Position numbers and translations under genes: made by a program. This document shows, piece after piece, positions 1 through 6,135 of a DNA stretch of 7,723 bases. Source of the stretch: Chloroflexota bacterium (GTDB lineage: Bacteria; Chloroflexota; Dehalococcoidia; DSTF01; JACRBR01). The notes below the pieces were generated by a model. That model saw only the letters and a program-made list of their open reading frames with translations, ran no database searches and had not been told where the DNA came from. The stretch's first letter is position 1; every line of letters begins with the position of its first letter. The DNA is taken from contig JACRBR010000029.1 in assembly GCA_016213125.1 (NCBI GenBank), forward strand, positions 1 through 7,723. Direction: 5' to 3'.

Positions 1-269
1 AGGTCGGCGGCCGCTACGGCTGGCGCCTCCCGACCATCGAGGAGCTCAAGAGCCTGGCCGATACGTCGCCCGACCACCTCCCGGACGGCCACCCGTTCCT
101 CGATGTCGACACGAGCGGCGCCGTCGCCTACTGGTCGCTGACCAGCGACGGCTCGAACGGGGCGGCGACGATGAACTTCGTGAACCCCGGCCAGAACACC
201 GGCGCGCTGAAGAGCCTGCAGAACCGCTACTGGTGCGTCCGCGGCGGGGTGGCGTACGACGGTGTGTGA
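1..269 (+). CDS. DUF1566 (Lcl_C-like) domain protein, C-terminal fragment
   Basis: This is the last 88 residues of a protein whose start lies left of the window; the reading frame uses codons from position 3 and ends at TGA 267-269. Near the fragment's N-terminus is GWRLPTIEELKSL (residues 6-18), followed by YWSLTS (43-48) and a terminal RYWCVRGG (75-82). That order (GWRLPT..EL, then YWS, then a C-terminal CVRGG) is the signature of the DUF1566/Lcl_C family, usually found in secreted or surface proteins, often beside other extracellular domains. The biochemical role of the family is not established. The rest of the protein, including any signal peptide or partner domain, is outside the window. 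It converges on the O-methyltransferase gene, with only 3 nt between the two stop codons, and no terminator hairpin is visible there. Confidence 0.85.
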   Translation, partial: VGGRYGWRLPTIEELKSLADTSPDHLPDGHPFLDVDTSGAVAYWSLTSDGSNGAATMNFVNPGQNTGALKSLQNRYWCVRGGVAYDGV

Positions 270-272
270 GCG

Positions 273-914
273 CTAGGCCTTCCGGATCAGCATCACCCCA
301 TCGCGCACCGTCAGCAGCACGCACGTGACCCGCGCGTCGGCGCGCGCGTGCTCGTTGAACGCCACGATCTCGTGGTCGTCCGGCTGCTTCGGGTCCAGCA
401 CATTCCCCGACCACAGCACGTTGTCCACGGCGATGATCCCGCGCGGCGAGAGCAGCGGCAGGGCGGCCTCGTAGTAGTTGATGTAGTTGCGCTTGTCCGC
501 GTCGATGAACACCAGGTCGAACCCCGGCGTCAGCGTCTTCATCGTCTCCAGCGCCGGCCCTTCCCGCACCTCGATCTTGTGCCCGTGCGGGCTGCGCGCC
601 AAGAACTCCTTTGCCAGCGCGATCGCCTTCGGGTCGATGTCGCAGGTCACCAGCCGCCCGTCGTCCGGCAGCGCGGCGGCCATCATCTGCGCGCTGTACC
701 CGGCGAACATCCCGATCTCCAGCACGCGCCGCGCGCCCGTCGCGAAGACCAGCATCTGCAGCAGCTGCCCCACCGTTTGGCCGGACAGCATCCCCGCCAG
801 CGCGCCGAACTCTACCTTCGTGCGCGCCTCCAGCTCCGCCAGCAGGTCCGGCGCCGGCGAAGTGTGCGCCGCCGCATACGCCTCCATGTCCGGGGCCACG
901 ATCTCGATCGTCAT
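273..914 (-). CDS. SAM-dependent O-methyltransferase (CCoAOMT/COMT-like family)
   Basis: The predicted 213-residue class I methyltransferase transfers a methyl group from S-adenosylmethionine to a hydroxyl, probably on a catechol-like or phenolic small molecule, in the cytoplasm. Motif I is VLEIGMFAGYSA (64-75), and CDIDP (91-95) carries the acidic residue expected to hold the SAM ribose. FIDADKRNY (136-144) and DNVLWSG (164-170) supply the Asp, Asp and Asn that bind the divalent metal in family 3 O-methyltransferases. The length matches bacterial members of this family. The ATG at 914 was chosen because AGGGAG lies about 7 nt upstream and the protein start fits the family; an in-frame extension upstream reads as low-complexity sequence. 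The gene follows the PHP hydrolase gene by 37 nt on the same strand, suggesting cotranscription. The true substrate cannot be told from the sequence. Confidence 0.93.
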   Translation of the reverse strand: MTIEIVAPDMEAYAAAHTSPAPDLLAELEARTKVEFGALAGMLSGQTVGQLLQMLVFATGARRVLEIGMFAGYSAQMMAAALPDDGRLVTCDIDPKAIALAKEFLARSPHGHKIEVREGPALETMKTLTPGFDLVFIDADKRNYINYYEAALPLLSPRGIIAVDNVLWSGNVLDPKQPDDHEIVAFNEHARADARVTCVLLTVRDGVMLIRKA

Positions 915-951
915 GCGCAGCGCTCCCTGTCCAGCCGCAACTCGAGCTTCG

Positions 952-2406
952 CTACCACCTGCCCCAGTAGATGGGATTGGTGAGGGCGTGGACGACTTCG
1001 CCGCGGTCGGGGCGGCCGCGGAAACCGCGGCACTCGACGCGCAGGTACTCGTCGCCGTCGCAGCGCATCTCGAACTCGTCGTCGAAGTCCTCGGACTCGG
1101 CGATGATGTCGCGTTCCAGGCCTCGCCGGTTGAAGAAGCGTAGGTGCTTGCCATCGGGCCCGCGGTACTTCACGTGGAAGCGGACCTTCTGGCCGCGCTC
1201 GGGCTGGAAGACGTCGCCGGGCAACAGCTCGAAGACGCCATCGCCGTCCGCGTCGGCACGGAGGTCGAGCATGGGGCCGTTCGGGGCCTCGGAGATGAAG
1301 ACGCGGCCGGCTGCGACGGCGTCGAGGACGGCCTTCTGCGTGAGCGGGCCTTCGACCCAGACCCACGTGCAGGGCTCGCCGGGGCCGTTGGGCTGGGTCA
1401 TCGGGGCCGGTGGCACACAGTGCGAATCGCTGCCACCGACGGCGACCATGCGCTTGCCGCTGTTGAGCTGGTACTGCCAGCGGATGAGGGCGGGCTCGTT
1501 GTAGTAGCGCCATGGCGCGTTCCAGACCTCGACGGCCTGGTAGCCGTGGACGCTGTTGTGCTTCCAGGGAATGGGCGAGTCCGGGTGGTTGATGGAGAAC
1601 ATCGAGCCGCGCTGATTGGCGTGCTCGATGAGGCGCTGGACGCGCTCCGCATCGGTGCCGCGGAAGTCGATCCAGCCGTCGAGGCCCCAGACGTTGGCGT
1701 GGCCGGTGTACATGGTGATCTCTTCGCCGGCGATGAGCAGCGTTGGGCCGCCGCGCTGCTGGAGGCGGGCCAGTTCGTCCCAGTGGCTGATGGTGTTGTG
1801 GTCGGTGAGGGCGAAGTAGTCGAGGCCGGCGCGGTGGACGTAGCCGACGATCTCTTCGACGGTGTTCGCGCCATCGGAGTGCTCGCTATGCGCGTGCAGG
1901 TCGCCGCGGTACCAGCGGCCGCCGCCGTTGCCGTTCGAGCCGCCGGCGACGGCTTCGCGCAGGACGTTGCCGCCGGGGACGGGCACCTCGCCGGGCTCGG
2001 CGGCCGTGTCGGCGCTGGGGTCGATATCCATCTCGATGTTCACGCGGTAACGCGACGGCTCCTCGATCTTCGAGAGGCCGAACATGATCGTCCACTCGCC
2101 CGGCTGGAGCGGACCGCGCAGGTAGCCGGGCGTTGCCGCATCGGGGCTAATGTAGAAGGCCGAACGCGCGCCGCCGCTCCATCCACGGAAGCCGCCGTGC
2201 AGGAAGTCGTGGCCGCGGACGTCGAAGACGCCGATATCGATGTTGTTGCCGGGGTTGAACTCCTGCGCGCCGACGACCTGGTTCTCGTAGTGGTAGTTGA
2301 CCTCGATGCGGCGGGCGCCCGGCGGCACCTCGAAGGGGATATAGACGTACTCGCCGCGTGCCTGTTCGGGGGCCGCGACGCCTTCGATCCGGAGTTTCTT
2401 TCGCAT
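952..2406 (-). CDS. CehA/McbA-type PHP-domain metallohydrolase
   Basis: This 484-residue protein has three parts. Residues 1-130 are a beta-rich N-terminal domain. Residues about 165-330 are a PHP domain with the expected metal ligands in order: GDLHAHSEHSDG (168-179), TDHNT (201-205), GEE (227-229) with H236, INHPD (272-276) and GGSDSH (324-329). Residues 331-484 are a further beta-rich C-terminal region. PHP proteins are di- or trinuclear metal-dependent phosphoesterases; the CehA/McbA subgroup includes carbaryl hydrolase and many uncharacterised members, so the substrate is open. No signal peptide is evident, which argues for a cytoplasmic enzyme. The C-terminal part holds DADGDG (385-390), resembling a calcium-binding loop. 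The ATG at 2406 was chosen because GGAAGG lies 8-9 nt upstream, whereas the longer in-frame extension looks noncoding. A TATACT box at 2444-2439 fits its promoter. Confidence 0.93.
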   Translation of the reverse strand: MRKKLRIEGVAAPEQARGEYVYIPFEVPPGARRIEVNYHYENQVVGAQEFNPGNNIDIGVFDVRGHDFLHGGFRGWSGGARSAFYISPDAATPGYLRGPLQPGEWTIMFGLSKIEEPSRYRVNIEMDIDPSADTAAEPGEVPVPGGNVLREAVAGGSNGNGGGRWYRGDLHAHSEHSDGANTVEEIVGYVHRAGLDYFALTDHNTISHWDELARLQQRGGPTLLIAGEEITMYTGHANVWGLDGWIDFRGTDAERVQRLIEHANQRGSMFSINHPDSPIPWKHNSVHGYQAVEVWNAPWRYYNEPALIRWQYQLNSGKRMVAVGGSDSHCVPPAPMTQPNGPGEPCTWVWVEGPLTQKAVLDAVAAGRVFISEAPNGPMLDLRADADGDGVFELLPGDVFQPERGQKVRFHVKYRGPDGKHLRFFNRRGLERDIIAESEDFDDEFEMRCDGDEYLRVECRGFRGRPDRGEVVHALTNPIYWGRW

Positions 2407-2438
2407 ATCGGTTCGCCTTCCGGGGCTGGAGTGACCGT

Positions 2439-2444
2439 AGTATA
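2439..2444 (-). promoter_or_regulatory. Candidate -10 box for the PHP hydrolase/O-methyltransferase operon
   Basis: TATACT on the minus strand lies 32 nt before the ATG at 2406, leaving room for a short leader with the GGAAGG ribosome site. No good -35 hexamer is seen 16-18 nt further upstream (GAGAAC at a 17-nt spacing is poor), so the assignment rests on the -10 box and its position in a divergent intergenic region. Confidence 0.4.
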
Positions 2445-2502
2445 GAGTGCCGGCGCCGCTGGTTCTCGTGACGCGCGCCGACGCGCCGGGCCCCGCCCGC
2501 CG

Positions 2503-2508
2503 CATAAT
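2503..2508 (+). promoter_or_regulatory. Candidate -10 box for the PPOX-yqeK pair
   Basis: CATAAT (one mismatch to TATAAT) lies 41 nt before the ATG at 2550, in otherwise very GC-rich DNA. No recognisable -35 hexamer sits at the expected spacing. It shares a 143-nt intergenic region with the divergent PHP hydrolase promoter, so the two transcripts may be regulated together. Confidence 0.3.
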
Positions 2509-2549
2509 GGTTCCGTGGCGCCGAGGTTACGCAATCAGGAGTGACAGCG

Positions 2550-2966
2550 ATGCCGTTGACGAACACCGAGATGGACGCATTCCTCGCGGAGCGGCACACC
2601 GTCGTGGTGGCGACGCTGCAGCGATCGGGAGCGCCGCAGCTCTCTACGACGTGGTACCGCTGGGACGGCCAGGCGCTCTGGATCTCGACGAACCGGAACC
2701 GGGCGAAGTATCGCAATCTGCGGCGGGATCCAAGGGTAACGGTGCTGGTGGACGACCCCCCGGCGGAAACCTCGGTCGTGGGATACGGGCGGGCGGAGAT
2801 GGCCGCGGTGGACGAAGCGGCGTATGAGGGCGCGCTGGCCATCGTGGGCCGGTATGTCGATGATCCTGTCGGGTACTTGGCGGAGCGGGAGGGGGAGCCG
2901 CGCGTGCTGATTCGAATCAGGCTGGACAAGGTGATCTCCTGGAAACCGGACGATGAACGACGCTGA
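2550..2966 (+). CDS. PPOX-class flavin/F420-dependent oxidoreductase
   Basis: This 138-residue split-barrel protein belongs to the pyridoxamine 5'-phosphate oxidase-like superfamily. Visible family marks are the N-terminal helix followed by VVVATLQRSGAPQLSTTWY (18-36), ALWIST (42-47), NRAKYRNLRRDPRVTVLV (50-67) and the C-terminal IRIRLDKVISW (121-131). The pattern N-R-x-K-x-x-N-L-x-x-DPRV is typical of the small PPOX proteins that bind FMN or the deazaflavin F420 as homodimers. Whether this one uses FMN, F420 or heme cannot be settled here. The start at ATG 2550 was chosen over the in-frame GTG at 2541 because AGGAG (2537-2541) lies 8 nt before the ATG and would overlap the GTG. The gene overlaps the start of yqeK by 14 nt, which implies translational coupling. 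Confidence 0.9.
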   Translation: MPLTNTEMDAFLAERHTVVVATLQRSGAPQLSTTWYRWDGQALWISTNRNRAKYRNLRRDPRVTVLVDDPPAETSVVGYGRAEMAAVDEAAYEGALAIVGRYVDDPVGYLAEREGEPRVLIRIRLDKVISWKPDDERR

Positions 2967-3603
2967 AGAACTGTTGCGCGCGGCGCTGCTGAAGGTGCCC
3001 GCCGGGCTGGCGGAGCACGTGATCCGCGTGCTGGAGGAGGCGCGACGGCTGGCGGAGATCCACGGAGTGGACCGCCACGCGGTGACAATCGCGGCGCTGG
3101 CGCACGACCTGCTCCGTGCACATAGCGACGAGCGGCTGCTGACGATCGCGGAGGAGCAGGGGTACGAGCTGGACCCGGCGGATCGCCTTGCGCCGATCCT
3201 GCTGCACGGACCGTTGGCGGTGCCGATCCTGCAGGAACGCTACGGGATCATGGACGGCGATGTGCTGGGCGCGGTGGCCTTCCACACCACGGCGAACGAG
3301 GGCATGACGCCGCTGCAGAAGGTGCTGTTCATCGCGGATAAGATCGAGCCGCAGAAGCGCGAGCGGGCGGCGGAGGTTCAGCGGGTGGCCGAGCTGGCGG
3401 AGACGGACCTGGACGCGGCGATGCTGGCGTACCTCGACTATCACGTGCGTGTGGCGCTGAAGTCCGGGTGGCCGCTGCACTCGCACACGGTGGCGGCGCG
3501 GAACGAGCTGCTGGCCACGCACGAGAGCGGAACTCACCGCAGAGCCGCAGAGGCCGCAGAGGACAGCGGACAGCGAACAGGGGACAGTGGACAGTATCTC
3601 TGA
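2953..3603 (+). CDS. yqeK: YqeK-type HD-domain phosphohydrolase with repeat-derived C-terminal tail
   Basis: This 216-residue HD-superfamily protein resembles YqeK, which hydrolyses diadenosine tetraphosphate symmetrically to ADP. The expected ligands appear in order: H22 in the first helix, the HD pair H51-D52 (ALAHDLLR), H85 (LLHGPLA), H111 (AFHTTA) and D129 in FIADKIEPQKRE (126-137). The HTT..MTPLQKVLFIADKIEP run is diagnostic for YqeK rather than other HD proteins. The conserved part ends near residue 190 (WPLHSHTVAARNELLATH); the last roughly 26 residues are encoded by tandem repeats at 3537-3596 and are probably not functional. The ATG at 2953 lies inside the upstream PPOX gene (14-nt overlap), with GGAAA 7 nt before it. 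In many bacteria yqeK sits beside nadD and rsfS; neither is in this window, so the context is unusual. Confidence 0.9.
   Translation: MNDAEELLRAALLKVPAGLAEHVIRVLEEARRLAEIHGVDRHAVTIAALAHDLLRAHSDERLLTIAEEQGYELDPADRLAPILLHGPLAVPILQERYGIMDGDVLGAVAFHTTANEGMTPLQKVLFIADKIEPQKRERAAEVQRVAELAETDLDAAMLAYLDYHVRVALKSGWPLHSHTVAARNELLATHESGTHRRAAEAAEDSGQRTGDSGQYL
3537..3596 (+). repeat. Composite tandem repeat at the 3' end of yqeK
   Basis: Two repeat types abut. First come three CCGCAGAG units (3537-3544, 3545-3552 and 3554-3561, the last after one extra G). Then come five heptamers of consensus GACAGNG: GACAGCG, GACAGCG, AACAGGG, GACAGTG and GACAGTA (3562-3596). The array lies wholly in the yqeK reading frame and encodes its last residues before the TGA at 3601. 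The heptamer is the same family as the array at 6984-7018 near larE. Such simple arrays recur in many environmental bacterial genomes and often give spurious coding tails. Confidence 0.85.
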
Positions 3604-3617
3604 ACGCCATGCGTTCA
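3601..3617 (+). other. Perfect small inverted repeat at the yqeK stop codon
   Basis: TGAACGC (3601-3607) and GCGTTCA (3611-3617) are perfectly complementary around a 3-nt CAT loop; the left arm starts with the yqeK stop codon. There is no T-run after it, so it is a weak candidate for a transcript end or RNA-stabilising hairpin rather than a classical intrinsic terminator. Confidence 0.35.
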
Positions 3618-3663
3618 TGAATTCGCAGCGGTGAACATGCTGCGATATGGGGTGGTGGTGGAA

Positions 3664-3669
3664 TACACT
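3664..3669 (+). promoter_or_regulatory. Candidate leaderless -10 box for the phosphotransferase gene
   Basis: TACACT (TANNNT form) ends 7 nt before the ATG at 3677, the spacing expected if transcription begins at or beside the A of the start codon. No Shine-Dalgarno sequence precedes that ATG. No clear -35 hexamer is seen. The box also falls within the first 10 codons of an alternative longer reading frame, which argues against the longer start. Confidence 0.45.
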
Positions 3670-3676
3670 CCGCCGC

Positions 3677-4720
3677 ATGACCGTTGAGACAGCGATCGAC
3701 CCGGCTGATTCACAACAGGTGACCGGGGCGCTGCTGGCGTTCCTACGCTCGCGGCTGGGGGATGGCGTGGGGCTGGCATCGGGGCCGGCGACGCTGGGGC
3801 GCGGGTTCGACACGTTCATCTATGGATTCCGAGCGTCGGGAGACCTGCCGGACGCATGGCGGCGGGAGCTGGTGCTTCGGCTGTACCCGAGCACGGAGCA
3901 GGTGCAGAAGGCGGAGCGCGAGGGCGCGATCCAGGGCTTCGCGGCGCGACGGGGTTATCCGGCGCTGGAGCCGCTGGCACTGGACGGGAACGCTGTTCCG
4001 TTTGGGCTGTCGCTGATGATCATGCCGCGGGTCAAGGGCGCGACGGTGCTGGATGGCATCCGGAGTAACCCTTTTCGCGCCAAGCGGCTACTGGCGGGGA
4101 TGGCGGATCTGCACGTCGAGCTGCACGCAATCCCTATCGATGGCTGCCCGTTGCCGTACGAGCGGCCGCTCGTCGAAACCTTCCTGGCGGAGACGCGGGC
4201 GAAGATCGAGGGACTGGGGCTCTCGCACATGGACGCCGGGTGCGGGTGGCTGGAGGCGGAACATGGAGCGGTGGCGACGGAGGAGCCGGTCCTGGTGCAC
4301 AACGACTTCCACCCGCTGAACATCCTGGTGGACGCGAGCGGCGCCATGACGGTCATCGACTGGTCGAACGCGGCGGTCGGAGATCGCCACTGCGACGTCG
4401 CCGCCACCATCGGCTTGATGTGGTTCGCGCAGATCGCGGCGACGAGCGCGATCGAGCGGACGGCGCTGCGCCTGGCGCGCGGTTTCCTGCGGGGGAGCTA
4501 CTACAACCGCTACCGGTCGCGCGTGGCCGTCGACGAGCGGCGGATCGCGTACTGGGAGGCGATGCACACGTTCCGCGGCTGGGCGCAGCTGGAGGAGCTG
4601 TCGCAGGTGCGAGCATCCGGAGCGGCGACGACGGAGATGGCGGCGCGCATCCCGGCATCGACACTGGGGGCTGCGCGCGAGCGGTTCTGGTGGCTGACGC
4701 GGCAGTTTTCTTCGGTGTAG
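3677..4720 (+). CDS. Aminoglycoside phosphotransferase-like (APH family) kinase
   Basis: This 347-residue protein has the APH/choline-kinase fold. The catalytic segment VLVHNDFHPLNILVD (205-219) gives the HxDxxxxN signature with D210 as catalytic base and N215 as metal ligand. VIDWSNAAVGDRHCDVA (226-242) gives D228, equivalent to the DFG aspartate. The N-lobe has LVLRLYP (65-71), where a lysine or arginine normally contacts ATP, and E80 or E82 may be the helix-C glutamate. LMIMPRVKG (113-121) is the hinge. It should use ATP or GTP to phosphorylate a small-molecule hydroxyl. The family includes antibiotic kinases, but most environmental members have unknown substrates, so resistance should not be assumed. 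The ATG at 3677 was preferred to the one at 3647 because of the TACACT box between them and the lack of a ribosome site at either. It converges on the nucleotidyltransferase gene. Confidence 0.9.
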   Translation: MTVETAIDPADSQQVTGALLAFLRSRLGDGVGLASGPATLGRGFDTFIYGFRASGDLPDAWRRELVLRLYPSTEQVQKAEREGAIQGFAARRGYPALEPLALDGNAVPFGLSLMIMPRVKGATVLDGIRSNPFRAKRLLAGMADLHVELHAIPIDGCPLPYERPLVETFLAETRAKIEGLGLSHMDAGCGWLEAEHGAVATEEPVLVHNDFHPLNILVDASGAMTVIDWSNAAVGDRHCDVAATIGLMWFAQIAATSAIERTALRLARGFLRGSYYNRYRSRVAVDERRIAYWEAMHTFRGWAQLEELSQVRASGAATTEMAARIPASTLGAARERFWWLTRQFSSV

Positions 4721-4752
4721 GGAATAGAGAGTAGGGAGCAGGGAATAGCCGT
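4718..4752 (+). repeat. Degenerate YAGGGAR heptamer array after the phosphotransferase gene
   Basis: Starting at the TAG stop codon are TAGGGAA, TAGAGAG, TAGGGAG and CAGGGAA (4718-4745), then a decayed TAGCCGT. Every unit is 7 nt and purine-rich on the sense strand of the upstream gene. The complementary CCCTACTCCCTA-type repeat is common in intergenic DNA of several environmental phyla. The array occupies about half of the 67-nt gap between two convergent genes; I see no classical hairpin and T-run terminator in the remainder, only a 10-bp palindrome CGTGGCCACG at 4772-4781. Confidence 0.75.
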
Positions 4753-4787
4753 CCAGACTCAGGAGTTCCTTCGTGGCCACGCCGGAG

Positions 4788-5324
4788 TCAACCGCTCGCG
4801 GACATGAGACGCTGCAGCAAGTCGATATCCGCCAGATCCTTTTCGCGCGGCGGGGCACCGTGAGGATGGTCGCGGAACTTGAGCTTCATCTCGAGGAGCC
4901 CCTCCAGGCTCATGGCGGGGACGAGCAGGCCCGCCAGATCGACACGGGGGCCGTCGAACGAACCTTTCGGCCAGGGCCAGTCTGACCAGCGCCCTGGCGT
5001 GTGGACGCGGCTATCGGTTTCACGAACGAGGTACCAGGCACCGACTTCTTCGCTGTCCTTGAGAAACGGCTGACATTCCCCGGGGTACAGGCCGGGGGGC
5101 GCGAAAAAGCCAGCTGATGAAAGCGCGGTGCGGACGGCGGCAGCGTCGCGCTCCCACACGAACACCTCGATGTCGTCGTGGGCACGGGTGATGCGGCCCG
5201 CGTGAGCGTCCATCGCCCAGCCACCGAAGAGCCACCACGAGACGGTTGCCTCATCGAGGGCGGCTGCGATCTGCGCGATGAGGGCGAGCTGGCGGGCCTG
5301 TCGAGCTGCGTCAATCTGGGGCAT
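4788..5324 (-). CDS. Small nucleotidyltransferase, aminoglycoside adenylyltransferase-like
   Basis: This 178-residue protein is a single nucleotidyltransferase (NTase) domain. WWLFGGWAMDAHAGRITRAH (30-49) followed by DDIEVFVW (50-57) gives the GG motif and the acidic DxE pair that bind metal and nucleotide; in this group the second acid is often Glu. VDL (128-130) may provide the third acid, and REKDLADIDLL (160-170) matches the C-terminal R-x-K-D-x-x-D-L element of ANT(2'')/LinB-like enzymes. It would transfer a nucleotide to a hydroxyl of a small molecule; the substrate is unknown and could be an antibiotic or a metabolite. The ATG at 5324 was chosen because the protein then begins at the conserved N-terminal helix; it has no ribosome site but a TACGCT box 7 nt upstream. 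The in-frame extension overlapping the methyltransferase gene is rejected. It lies 100 nt downstream of that gene. Confidence 0.88.
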   Translation of the reverse strand: MPQIDAARQARQLALIAQIAAALDEATVSWWLFGGWAMDAHAGRITRAHDDIEVFVWERDAAAVRTALSSAGFFAPPGLYPGECQPFLKDSEEVGAWYLVRETDSRVHTPGRWSDWPWPKGSFDGPRVDLAGLLVPAMSLEGLLEMKLKFRDHPHGAPPREKDLADIDLLQRLMSASG

Positions 5325-5331
5325 CACGGGA

Positions 5332-5337
5332 AGCGTA
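5332..5337 (-). promoter_or_regulatory. Candidate leaderless -10 box for the nucleotidyltransferase gene
   Basis: On the minus strand TACGCT (TANNNT form) ends exactly 7 nt before the ATG at 5324, and no Shine-Dalgarno sequence is present. The spacing equals that of the box before the phosphotransferase ATG at 3677. A TTCGCG hexamer about 16 nt upstream is a poor -35. If real, this gene has its own promoter in the 100-nt gap after the methyltransferase gene. Confidence 0.4.
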
Positions 5338-5424
5338 TTCGGATGCGGGTCACTCGCGAAATGGGTTGGAGAATGGGCGTGCCCCGGATCCGCTACCGCG
5401 TGATGCTGGAGCCGGAACGCTTGC

Positions 5425-6135
5425 TTACGTCTTGCGGGCGACGAAGGCGGAGTAGCTCCACCAGGCGGCGCCGGCGGCATCGTACGCGCGCATCTCCGCC
5501 TCGATGGGGTCGACGGGGCCTTCGGGATCGGCGGCGCGCTGGTCGGCGATCGGGCCGCGGAGCGGGGCGTAGTAATCGTCCCACACGCGCTGGGGCAGCG
5601 GCTCGCCGTGCGCGATCCGGAACCCTGCGGCGCGGATCGCCGAGGCGTAGGCATCGAGGGTGACGAAGGGGCCGGCGACGTGCGGCGGCACGGCCTCGGG
5701 CGGCGGGTCGGCGGCGGTCCAGGTCCAGTCGCTGACGACGATCGCGCCGCCGGGGCACAGGGCGCGATGCATCGCGCGCAGACATCGTTCGGTGCCGACG
5801 ATGCTGGGCGCGCCGATGCAGATAGCGGCATCGAAGGCGGCGTCGCGCACGGGCAGCTGGCCGCCGTCGCCGCGCACGAACGACACGCGATCGCCGAGGC
5901 CGCGCTTGATAGCGGCGCGCTGGGCGTAGTTCACGAACGCGTGCAGGTCGACGCCGAGGACGCGGCAGCCGTATTCGTCGGCGAGCGTGAGGGCGGTAGT
6001 GCCCCTGCCGGGCGCGATCTCGAGGACGCGGGCGCCGGCGTCGAGGGGCACGTGCCGACGAACGAGATCGACGGTCTCGCGCGCGCCGGGCGTGAGGTAG
6101 TCCTGGGCGATGTAGAGGTTCCAAACGTCGGTCAT
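5425..6135 (-). CDS. Class I SAM-dependent methyltransferase
   Basis: This 236-residue protein carries a Rossmann-type methyltransferase domain. Motif I is VLEIAPGRGTTALTLA (37-52), with the glycine-rich loop written APGRG; GVDLH (61-65) supplies the acid for the SAM ribose. VRGDGGQLPV (87-96) is motif II, FDAAICIGAP (101-110) lies at strand 4, and ALCPGGAIVVSDW (125-137) is the typical post-motif strand. The layout resembles small-molecule C-, N- or O-methyltransferases of the UbiE/Methyltransf_11 type. The C-terminal WDDYYAPL (185-192) and WWSYSAF (225-231) are probably substrate-pocket or dimer elements; the substrate is unknown. The ATG at 6135 is supported by GGAG 6-7 nt upstream and by the normal N-terminal length. 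It is first in a minus-strand unit followed, after 100 nt, by the nucleotidyltransferase gene. Confidence 0.9.
   Translation of the reverse strand: MTDVWNLYIAQDYLTPGARETVDLVRRHVPLDAGARVLEIAPGRGTTALTLADEYGCRVLGVDLHAFVNYAQRAAIKRGLGDRVSFVRGDGGQLPVRDAAFDAAICIGAPSIVGTERCLRAMHRALCPGGAIVVSDWTWTAADPPPEAVPPHVAGPFVTLDAYASAIRAAGFRIAHGEPLPQRVWDDYYAPLRGPIADQRAADPEGPVDPIEAEMRAYDAAGAAWWSYSAFVARKT

Noticed and set aside
487..1143. Plus-strand open frame of 218 residues opposite the O-methyltransferase
   Set aside because: It is antisense to a gene with complete methyltransferase motifs and has low-complexity Ala/Ser composition.
1144..2445. Long 433-residue open frame on the plus strand opposite the PHP hydrolase
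   Set aside because: It is the reverse complement of a clearly recognisable gene; its translation is Val/Ala/Asp/Gly-rich with no family motif, as expected from GC-rich antisense frames.
3647..3676. Earlier ATG start for the phosphotransferase
   Set aside because: No ribosome site precedes it, the added residues MGWWWNTLRR do not look conserved, and the likely -10 box for the downstream start lies within them.
3537..4752. Repeats at 3537-3596 and 4718-4752 as ends of a mobile element flanking the phosphotransferase
   Set aside because: The arrays differ in unit sequence, are direct rather than inverted, and no transposase or target duplication is visible between them.
4772..4781. CGTGGCCACG palindrome as a terminator between the convergent genes
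   Set aside because: It is a perfect palindrome with no loop and no T-run, so it cannot act as a normal intrinsic terminator; it may be chance in GC-rich DNA.
5325..5831. Upstream in-frame extension of the nucleotidyltransferase
   Set aside because: It overlaps the methyltransferase gene on the same strand in another frame and reads as Pro/Ala/Ser/Arg-rich sequence; the family start fits ATG 5324.
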